The position numbers and the translations under genes are program-made. DNA of 47,589 nt, taken from DTNV01 sp964388435 (lineage in GTDB: Archaea > Micrarchaeota > Micrarchaeia > Norongarragalinales > UBA8480). The notes beneath the pieces were generated by a model. That model was not told where the DNA came from, made no database searches, and worked only from the letters and a program-made list of their open reading frames with translations. The stretch is from contig CAYMAH010000003.1 of NCBI GenBank assembly GCA_964388435.1, positions 1-47,589 of the forward strand, read 5' to 3'. Each line of letters starts with the position of its first letter. Position 1 is the stretch's first letter. Shown in pieces: positions 22,702 through 29,158 of the stretch.

Positions 22702-24564
22702 ATGAAAATAACACTAAAAGGAAAAACAAAAGAATTAAAAAGTATGAGCGCGGCGCAGGCTTTAAAAGAATTCAATGAAAATGGTTTTGTCGCTAAAATA
22801 AATGGCGCTTTAAAAGATCTTTCAACTGTTATAACAACAGATTCAACAATAGAACCAATAGACTTCAGCACCGAAGAGGGAAAGAGAATTTTCTGGCACA
22901 GTTCATCACATGTGCTCGCCCAAGCGATAAAGGAAATTTATCCTGAAGCAAAGCTTGGAATAGGTCCGGCAATAGAGAATGGCTTTTACTATGATTTTGA
23001 AATCCTTCCTTTAAAAGAAGATGAAATCAAAAAAATAGAAGACAAGGTAAAGGAAATTATAAAAAGAAACCTAACTTTTGAAAGGATTGAAGTCAGCAAA
23101 AGCCAAGCTGATGAGGAAATGAAAAAAAGAGGCGAAAAATTTAAATTAGAACTGCTTTCTGACCTTAAAGAAGGAATTTCATTGTACAAGCAAGGCAATT
23201 TCATAGATCTTTGTACTGGCCCTCACATTCCAAGCACAGGTTTGATAAAAGGATTTAAAATAACAAAAATAAGCGGGGCTTACTGGAAGGGAGATTCAAA
23301 AAATGAGCAGTTACAAAGAATTTACGGAATTTCATTTCCAACTGAAAAAGAACTTGAAGAGTATTTAAAGAAAATAGAGGAAGCTGAAAAAAGGGATCAC
23401 AGAAAAATAGGAGTTCAACTCGACCTGTTCAGCATGCATGAGGAAGGACCTGGCTTTCCATTCTTCCACCCTAATGGAATGATAATTTACAACAAATTAA
23501 CAGAATACATGAGAAAAAAGAATGATGAATATGAATACAAGGAAATAAGAACCCCGATAATATTATCTTCAAAACTCTGGCGCCAGTCCGGGCACTGGGA
23601 CTATTACAAAGAAAATATGTATTTTACTGAAATAGACGGGCAGGAGTATGCTATAAAGCCAATGAGTTGCCCAGGAGCTATTCTTGTTTATAAGACAAGG
23701 GCAAGAAGCTACAGGGAACTTCCTTTGAGATTTTCAGAATTCGGGTTGGTGCATAGGCATGAATTATCGGGAGTAATTTCAGGCCTTACTCGAGTAAGAA
23801 CTTTCGTGCAGGATGACGCTCACGTTTTTGCAACTCCGGAGCAGATAGAAGGAGAAATTAAAAGCATAATAAAAATGATTAAACAAGTCAACGATAATCT
23901 GGGCTTTAATGAAATGAAGGTGTTCCTGTCCACAATGCCCGAAAATCACGTTGGAGAGAGAGAAACTTGGGAGGTTGCAGAGACCAGCCTTAAAAAAGCA
24001 TTGAGTGAATCAAAAATTAAATACTCAATAAACGAAAAGGACGGAGCGTTCTACGGACCAAAAATAGATTTCAGAATAAAAGATGCTCTTGGAAGGGAGT
24101 GGCAAACCGCTACAATCCAGCTTGACTTTCAAATGCCAGCCAAATTTGAAATTACTTACGAGGGAAGCGACGGCAGGCAGCATACTCCTGTGATGATTCA
24201 CAAAGCGATATTTGGAAGCATGGAAAGGCTTATGGCAATATTAATAGAAGCCACTGGGGGCGACTTTCCAACTTGGTTAGCTCCAGTTCAAGTGGTAATA
24301 CTTCCAATAACTGAAAATCAAAATGAGCCTGCTTTTAAAATAAAGGAAAAGCTCAAAAAGTTCAGAATTGACGTTAATGACAAGAATGAAAAGCTTGAAG
24401 CTAAGATAAGAGACGCTCAAATGAAAAAAATAAAATATATTATTGTATTAGGAAAAAGAGAGGTTGAAAATAACACGGTTTCTGTCAGGGAGAAAAATCA
24501 AACAAGTGTTTTTTCTCTGGAGGATTTTGAAAAGAAGCTTGAAAAAGAAAACGAACTTCCATAA
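22702..24564 (+). CDS. thrS: Threonyl-tRNA synthetase, bacterial/eukaryotic-type
   Basis: 620 aa from ATG 22702. Domains in order: TGS (1-60), the SAD/N2 editing domain with HSSSHVLAQAIK, the class II core with motif 2 (FRFSEFGLVHRHE-type) and a C-terminal anticodon domain (VQVVILPITENQ to ISVREKNQ-type). The HxxxH editing motif and GFYYDFE belong to the bacterial form; most archaea instead have an N2 domain related to D-aminoacyl-tRNA deacylases. It charges tRNA-Thr and edits Ser-tRNA-Thr. The gene follows ftsY at once and may have been acquired laterally. Confidence 0.94.
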   Translation: MKITLKGKTKELKSMSAAQALKEFNENGFVAKINGALKDLSTVITTDSTIEPIDFSTEEGKRIFWHSSSHVLAQAIKEIYPEAKLGIGPAIENGFYYDFEILPLKEDEIKKIEDKVKEIIKRNLTFERIEVSKSQADEEMKKRGEKFKLELLSDLKEGISLYKQGNFIDLCTGPHIPSTGLIKGFKITKISGAYWKGDSKNEQLQRIYGISFPTEKELEEYLKKIEEAEKRDHRKIGVQLDLFSMHEEGPGFPFFHPNGMIIYNKLTEYMRKKNDEYEYKEIRTPIILSSKLWRQSGHWDYYKENMYFTEIDGQEYAIKPMSCPGAILVYKTRARSYRELPLRFSEFGLVHRHELSGVISGLTRVRTFVQDDAHVFATPEQIEGEIKSIIKMIKQVNDNLGFNEMKVFLSTMPENHVGERETWEVAETSLKKALSESKIKYSINEKDGAFYGPKIDFRIKDALGREWQTATIQLDFQMPAKFEITYEGSDGRQHTPVMIHKAIFGSMERLMAILIEATGGDFPTWLAPVQVVILPITENQNEPAFKIKEKLKKFRIDVNDKNEKLEAKIRDAQMKKIKYIIVLGKREVENNTVSVREKNQTSVFSLEDFEKKLEKENELP

Positions 24565-24582
24565 AATAAAAGGCGGTTTGAA

Positions 24583-24900
24583 ATGATTGATATTGATGAA
24601 TTCAAAAAAATAGAATTAAAAACCGCTGAGGTTTTAAAAGCCGAGAAAGTTGAGGGTTCTGACAAGCTGTTAAAGCTGACTGTTAAAATAGGCGATGAAC
24701 AGAGAACAATAGTCGCGGGGATTGCAAAGTATTACGGAAGCGAGATTGAAGGAAAAACAATTATAGTGGTAGCCAATTTGAAGCCAAGGAGCTTGAAGGG
24801 AATCGAATCACAGGGAATGCTACTAGCTGCTTCTGACGATTCAGGCCTTACTATTTTAACAACAGACAAACCTGCGAAGTCAGGCATCACAATAAAATAG
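24583..24900 (+). CDS. Free-standing tRNA-binding domain (MetRS beta/EMAP-II-like)
   Basis: 105 aa OB fold: FKKIELKTAEVLKAEKVEGS, LLKLTVKIGDEQRTIVAGIA, TIIVVANLKPRSLKGIESQG. It matches the C-terminal dimerisation/tRNA-binding domain of methionyl-tRNA synthetase and CsaA. Stand-alone forms supply tRNA binding to a synthetase lacking this module. It follows thrS after 18 nt with its own ATG. No MetRS gene is in the window. Confidence 0.9.
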   Translation: MIDIDEFKKIELKTAEVLKAEKVEGSDKLLKLTVKIGDEQRTIVAGIAKYYGSEIEGKTIIVVANLKPRSLKGIESQGMLLAASDDSGLTILTTDKPAKSGITIK

Positions 24901-24905
24901 ACTAC

Positions 24906-26153
24906 TTAATTCAACACAATTCCAGTCAAGTGACTCTGCCCTGCACTTTTAATCTTTACAATCAGATCTTTTCCTAAATCAGCTTTGACAAGAACAGGCT
25001 TGTATGAACTTGTTCTTGCAAGCGAGGCGTCCCTCGCGTTTTCAATTACAGTCACTTTTTCAATTCTGTCTATCATTTCAAGGTTTTTTTCAAGACTTAT
25101 TTTTTTATATATTTCACTTGCCTCCGCACTACGTTTTTTGATTTCATTTTTACTTAATTGCTCCATTAAAGCGGCTTTTGTGTTTTTTCTTGCGCTGAAT
25201 TTCGATAAATTAACCACGTCGAACCTCATTTCTTTTATCAACCTTACGGTGTCATTAAAATCATCTTGAGTTTCAGCAGGAAATCCCACTATCAAATCAG
25301 TTTCGATTGTCAGGTCCTTGGAATTTATTTTAAAAAATTTAATAAGATCTGTAAATTCATTGACAGTATAATTTCGGTTCATTTTTTCCAGCACCGAATC
25401 GCTTCCGCTTTGAACTGGAATGTGAATGAAATTGTAGATTTTGTCGTTTTTTAGAAATTTTACCAGCTCTTTTTTAATTTGAATTGCATGCTCTGGGTTC
25501 ATCATACCAAGCCTTATCCTGAAGTTTCCGTTTATTTCAACTATTTTTTCAAGAAGCGACGACAGCGAAGTATTAACGTCATAACCATAACAACCTAAAT
25601 CTTGCGAGGTTAATCTAAATTCCCTGCAGCCCTTTCCAGCCAGATATTGCATTTTTTGAATTATTTCATCTTCGCTTAAACTTTTAAGAGCTCCTCTCGC
25701 TAGCTTTGTTTGACAGAAAGTGCAACTACCCAAACAACCAGTTGATATTTGAATGGTTGAAACCAATCCATTAAGCCTTGGTGAAGGCGAAGCATTCAAA
25801 CCCCTTCCAATCCACACGCCAGTTTTTGTAAAAGCGTCAAGTATTTTTGTATTGTCAAAAGTTCCTGCTATGCTAATGTCTTGTTTTAAGCCTGCAATTT
25901 TTTTTGGCTGAACCTGAGCTAGGCAACCGGTAGCTATTATTTTTTTACCGCATTTTTTAATGTCGTTTACAATCCGGTTTTCAGTAGAGTCTTTGACCCC
26001 GCAGGTATTAAATATCACAACATCGGCTTTTTCTTCGCTTTCTACTTTTAAGTGCCCATTTTTTTTAAGCATAGCCTCAATATTCTCTGATTCTGCCTGA
26101 TTGAAAGAACAACCATATGTTTTAACGTAAAACTTCAAGTTTTTTTTCACCAT
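24906..26153 (-). CDS. MiaB-type radical SAM methylthiotransferase (e-MtaB/CDKAL1-like)
   Basis: 415 aa. The N-terminal UPF0004 domain has TYGCSFNQAES and NTCGVKDSTE plus a third Cys (ATGCLAQV); the radical SAM domain has STGCLGSCTFCQTK (CX3CX2C); TRAM-type C-terminal segment ends the protein. Archaeal members convert t6A37 to ms2t6A37 in tRNAs reading A-starting codons. Convergent with the MetRS-like gene, leaving 5 nt between stops. Confidence 0.92.
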   Translation of the reverse strand: MVKKNLKFYVKTYGCSFNQAESENIEAMLKKNGHLKVESEEKADVVIFNTCGVKDSTENRIVNDIKKCGKKIIATGCLAQVQPKKIAGLKQDISIAGTFDNTKILDAFTKTGVWIGRGLNASPSPRLNGLVSTIQISTGCLGSCTFCQTKLARGALKSLSEDEIIQKMQYLAGKGCREFRLTSQDLGCYGYDVNTSLSSLLEKIVEINGNFRIRLGMMNPEHAIQIKKELVKFLKNDKIYNFIHIPVQSGSDSVLEKMNRNYTVNEFTDLIKFFKINSKDLTIETDLIVGFPAETQDDFNDTVRLIKEMRFDVVNLSKFSARKNTKAALMEQLSKNEIKKRSAEASEIYKKISLEKNLEMIDRIEKVTVIENARDASLARTSSYKPVLVKADLGKDLIVKIKSAGQSHLTGIVLN

Positions 26154-26228
26154 AAGGATTAAAAAACATTTTAATTCTAATATTATATAATTTTGAGAGC
26201 TTAATTTTTAAAAAGGTGTTTGTTTAAA

Positions 26229-26408
26229 TTGAAGTGTGAAAGGTGCGGAAAAGAGACTCATTACATTGAGGTTTGCAACTACTGCGGAAGAAAGATTTGC
26301 AGGGATTGTATTAAAAGCAGCAGGAATTATACCAAAACTGAAAGAAGAGTTATATGCAAGGATTGTTGGAGCAAAATTTCAAGCAGGAAGGCTTTCCTTA
26401 AAGACTAG
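26229..26408 (+). CDS. Small zinc-finger protein with three CxxC pairs
   Basis: 59 aa from TTG 26229 (GGTG at 26215-26218 is 10 nt upstream; a TTG at 26220 adds three residues but is only 1 nt from that site). Cys pairs: CERC, CNYC, CRDC and CKDC, resembling B-box or FYVE-like zinc knuckles and the small archaeal zinc ribbons. The motif IEVCNYCGRKICRDCI is distinctive. Unknown role. It converges with the small gene pair at 26405-26777. Confidence 0.7.
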   Translation: MKCERCGKETHYIEVCNYCGRKICRDCIKSSRNYTKTERRVICKDCWSKISSRKAFLKD

Positions 26409-26777
26409 CTTATTTTTACAAAAGTTGGTAGGCCGGATCTTGGCGTAAATAGCTTGGAAAAATTATCTATTCTTTTAAGGCTTTCCACAAGGTTTTTTTC
26501 TTCTATTCCTTTTTTAAATGCTTCTTGTTTTAGTTTATCCAGATTCACGTTTGAAACCCCCCTTGGCTGAATCTTGTTTATAATTGCCAGTAATTGAAGA
26601 TCTTGTTTTGCCATTGCCCTGATTTTTTTCGTTTGATGTTACGGTTACAACTACGTGCAGCTCGTTTCTGACTTCACCCTTTAATCTTGAATTCAACGCG
26701 TGCGACAAGAAATCCTGCTTTTTAAACGCTAGACCTTCAAATAAAATGCTTTCAGTGTTAGGCGCTTTGAACTCCAT
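26405..26777 (-). CDS. Two overlapping small frames, possibly one 123-aa protein interrupted at an A7 run
   Basis: Upstream frame 26777-26535 encodes MEFKAPNTESILFEGLAF...NELHVVVTVTSNEK. A second frame, 26614-26405, encodes a winged-helix-like part (DLQLLAIINKIQPRGV...LFTPRSGLPTFVKIS). They overlap by 80 nt in different frames. A run of seven A (minus strand, 26623-26629) lies where one deletion would join them as ..SNE-KIRA-MAKQ.., giving a continuous 123-aa product. Either two coupled genes, a sequencing or assembly indel, or a real frameshift. The 26535-26614 tail of the upstream frame looks non-native (KNQGNGKTRSS). Confidence refers to coding of the region. Confidence 0.6.
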
Positions 26778-27117
26778 GTTTTTAAATAAGAAGAATTCAT
26801 TGTTTTAAGTTTTTGATTTAAAATGCAAAAAAAGTTAATTAAAATAAAAATAAAGGTTTAGCGATATTTTATAATTTGGAGCGCAACAGGCAAAAGCCAA
26901 TTCAAGCAACGAAGGCATTTAGAATATCGTAGAGAATAGCTTGAAGATCAGTGTTTAATTCCTGCTTTAAATGACGGGACGAACACTCGCTTGTTGAGTT
27001 GGCAGCAGCAGTTTAAGAGTTCAAAAATAAAAAAATTAGAAATTGTGAAAGGTTTAAAAACAAGAAATCGTTGAAATTGACTGAAGTTAACTTCCAAAAA
27101 ACTGTTATATAAAGGGT
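26778..27117. other. 340-bp non-coding gap containing the candidate structured RNA
   Basis: No coding frame of note. Both flanks are A/T-rich (26778-26860, 27025-27117). The centre is richer in G+C than its flanks and is annotated separately as a candidate RNA. On the minus strand a TATA-like element (TTTTTAAACC) near 27050-27060 could be its promoter. Confidence 0.6.
26861..27022. ncRNA. Candidate structured non-coding RNA, unknown family
   Basis: The strand is not determined. Readable perfect or near-perfect helices: CGATATT/AATATCG (26862-26868/26923-26929), TTCAAGC/GCTTGAA (26901-26907/26939-26945), AGTGTT/AACACT (26950-26955/26982-26987), and inside it TCCTG/CGGGA (26960-26964/26975-26979). 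The first two cross, implying a pseudoknot or two alternative states. I tested RNase P RNA signatures (GGAAA, GGCUUA) and SRP RNA by eye and found neither. On the minus strand a TATA-like box lies upstream and T-rich sequence downstream, favouring that strand. Confidence 0.4.
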
Positions 27118-27855
27118 TTAAAGAATAGAATACTTACTAAGGTATATTTGAACTTTGAAAACCTCCAAGAAAGGAACTATGAGCATCGCATTTACTATAA
27201 CTGATAAATAATTGCCTAGCATTGCATCGGAAAGAGCTGAAAACAAGTTCAAAAACAAGGCTGAATTCAACATCATTAAAAGCGCGGCTATTATTAAAAA
27301 ACCGATGAAATACCAGAATTTTCTTGCAACTGTTGAAACGCTCATAATAAAAATGTGCCTGACATCCAAACCGTCAATTACAATAGCCTGGGGGGCGAAT
27401 ATTATTATTATTGAAACTAAAAGCGAAATTATAAGTCCAAGCGACTGGTTCAATCCGTAGTCATAAAGGAAGATGTTAAAACCTAGAATTATTAAAAATG
27501 CTATTAGAAAAACTATGAAAAGATTTAGAGTGTTCTGCCAAACCTTTTCAATGTCATAATGAGATGGCTTTACCATGCTTCTTTGAGATTTTATAAGCAT
27601 GTTTATCGCTACCAAAGCGAAAGAAATAACCACCAAGGAAATAATAAAAGCTATTCCAGTGGTGAGCAGGTCAAAGGAAGTAAAATCATGCCCTATACTT
27701 CCAAACCTTAAAAAAACGCCTCCAAGAGAAATGAAATTAGGAAGAGCAAGCGAAAGAGGCAGAGTTATTATAAGCGGTATGGCGAATATTGAAATCAACT
27801 TAACGTTGTTAAGATAAGCATTCACGCTGTGTTCCAAAACATCCTTGAAAGCCAT
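27118..27855 (-). CDS. Six-TM integral membrane protein, unknown
   Basis: 245 aa with about six hydrophobic segments (roughly residues 18-42, 62-90, 108-130, 136-158, 175-200, 214-236). A soluble amphipathic start MAFKDVLEHSVNAYLNNVKL precedes the first helix, as in membrane proteins of the archaeal DUF4013/DUF7847 kind, but I do not make that call. No catalytic motif is visible. It ends beside the non-coding RNA candidate. Confidence 0.75.
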   Translation of the reverse strand: MAFKDVLEHSVNAYLNNVKLISIFAIPLIITLPLSLALPNFISLGGVFLRFGSIGHDFTSFDLLTTGIAFIISLVVISFALVAINMLIKSQRSMVKPSHYDIEKVWQNTLNLFIVFLIAFLIILGFNIFLYDYGLNQSLGLIISLLVSIIIIFAPQAIVIDGLDVRHIFIMSVSTVARKFWYFIGFLIIAALLMMLNSALFLNLFSALSDAMLGNYLSVIVNAMLIVPFLEVFKVQIYLSKYSIL

Positions 27856-27920
27856 AAATTATATCACTTAAAGAAATGAAAAACAAGTTTAAAATGCTTT
27901 TCTTTCAATATTTACAAAAA

Positions 27921-27941
27921 TTAACCCCCGCAAAGGGTTAA
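27921..27941. terminator. 7-bp hairpin between two minus-strand genes
   Basis: TTAACCC (27921-27927) and GGGTTAA (27935-27941) are exact reverse complements with a 7-nt loop. It sits 27 nt beyond the stop of the thioredoxin-fold gene and 66 nt before the ATG of the membrane protein, so it may end the first transcript or act as an operator for the second. Confidence 0.4.
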
Positions 27942-27968
27942 ACTTTAAAAATTATCATACAATGATTT

Positions 27969-29003
27969 TCAACATTGATTCAACTGACAAAATATGTTTT
28001 TAATTTGATCTGCTGACAAAACTCCTACATGAACATACTTATTGTTAAAAACAAATGTTGGCGTGGCTATCACTCTATACTGTTGATTTAATAGGTATTC
28101 ATTTTGAACCAGTGTTTCATTTATAATACAAGCTTGCGGGGTGCTGTTGGTTTGATTAAAACAGGTTTCGCTGCACAAAGCGATTTGAGTTTCATTGTAT
28201 GCTCCGACTCCCTCAATGCAGTTTTTTGAAGACAAAGCAGCCCTGAAAAACATCGCGCCTATTGTAAGGTTGGAGGTGTTGAAATCCTGGAGCAGGTTTT
28301 GATTCAGACAATTCAAATAATATTTAAAATCAGATGAGTTTTGCTGTTGAATGCATAACTGTCTGGCATCTTCTTCCATTTCATTTGGTCCGTTAAGCGA
28401 GAAGTATTGACTGCTATTTAAACTTTTATTCAACCCTATTATATAGTGAATGCTAAAATTTACTGAATTTGAAGCGTTTCCCAAGAAGTTATATGTTTGA
28501 TTCTCAGCCATCCACGCGTGGTAGTCATAAGAGGTTACAAAAAGTTGAAGATTTAAAGGCTGAGCTTGAGAGTTTATTAAAGCACCTTGATTGGTTTCAA
28601 AACTGTCCAAAAGATAATCTCCATTTGATTTTTGAGCTAAAACTTTAAGTAGCGATGGAAACGCCGGAGAATTCAAAATTGAAGAATTGAAAACATAGAA
28701 AGGCAGGAATGAAGCGTTAACCTGGCTTTGAAGTTGCTGACCCAAAATCGAGTTAAAATCAACATATGAAATAATAAGGTTAGGTATTAAGGTGCTGAGA
28801 TTCTTGTCAAGAAAAGACTGGTTAAGATAGGAATTTGAAAAATTAGAAACAACTGTCAAAAACACTTGAGGATAAGGAGCTGTCAGAGTGTTGTTTGGCT
28901 GAACTGACTTGCTTGGAGATGGGTTGAAAAATGAAAAGTAGGCTATAACTCCTAAAACTATGATTATTATCAGAGCCGCAATTCCAATATGTTTTGTTTT
29001 CAA
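27969..29003 (-). CDS. Membrane-anchored thioredoxin-fold (DsbA/GILT-like) protein without CxxC
   Basis: 344 aa from TTG at 29003 (AAGGTG 8 nt upstream). The open frame reaches 29111, but that part is inside tRNA-Gly. An N-terminal membrane anchor (IGIAALIIIIVLGVIAYF) precedes an extracytoplasmic domain with many sequons. The C-terminal part (VIATPTFVFNNKYVHVGVLS) carries the cis-Pro loop and last strands of thioredoxin folds of the DsbA type. I find no CxxC where it should be; Cys occur in pairs elsewhere (CSETC, CQLNQC), so thiol chemistry, if any, is unusual. Confidence 0.75.
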   Translation of the reverse strand: MKTKHIGIAALIIIIVLGVIAYFSFFNPSPSKSVQPNNTLTAPYPQVFLTVVSNFSNSYLNQSFLDKNLSTLIPNLIISYVDFNSILGQQLQSQVNASFLPFYVFNSSILNSPAFPSLLKVLAQKSNGDYLLDSFETNQGALINSQAQPLNLQLFVTSYDYHAWMAENQTYNFLGNASNSVNFSIHYIIGLNKSLNSSQYFSLNGPNEMEEDARQLCIQQQNSSDFKYYLNCLNQNLLQDFNTSNLTIGAMFFRAALSSKNCIEGVGAYNETQIALCSETCFNQTNSTPQACIINETLVQNEYLLNQQYRVIATPTFVFNNKYVHVGVLSADQIKNIFCQLNQC

Positions 29004-29032
29004 ATTTTCAACACCTTTTTTGTAATAAAAAA

Positions 29033-29158
29033 TGCGGCCGTCGGGATTTTCAAAAAATTTTTTTGAACCCGAGTTGCGAGATTGGCAACCTCGCGTCCTA
29101 ATTACCTTCAATTAAGAACCAGGCTGTCCGGAATTTTATTCCTCTAGACTACGACCGC
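29033..29158 (-). tRNA. tRNA-Gly(GCC) with D-loop insertion and T-loop intron
   Basis: Acceptor GCGGTCG/CGGCCGC with one G-U pair and discriminator A, anticodon stem CGAGG/TCTCG with loop TTGCCAA (anticodon GCC at 29084-29086), T-stem TCGGG/CCCGA. The T-loop is 22 nt; removing 15 nt (29047-29061) restores TTCAAAT by the same BHB rule as in tRNA-Tyr. Between G19 and A21 about 41 nt occur instead of 1-4, so a further insertion of about 37-40 nt lies near 29100-29139; its exact ends are not clear. The 5' ten bases overlap the stop of the transglutaminase-like gene. Confidence 0.85.
29047..29061 (-). other. Putative 15-nt T-loop intron (59/60) of tRNA-Gly
   Basis: The insertion follows UUCAAA and precedes U60. 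UUCA and UGAA form the 4-bp central helix, with bulges AAA on the 5' side and AAU on the 3' side, next to the T-stem. Excision gives loop TTCAAAT, as in three other tRNAs here. Same size class and sequence style as the tRNA-Tyr intron at 3060-3075. Confidence 0.72.

Noticed and set aside
26861..27022. RNase P RNA or SRP RNA
   Set aside because: The conserved GGAAA/GGCUUA cores of RNase P RNA and the GNAR tetraloop region of SRP RNA are not found on either strand; too short as well.
29004..29111. N-terminal extension of the thioredoxin-fold protein
   Set aside because: It lies within tRNA-Gly; TTG 29003 has a ribosome binding site at the right spacing.
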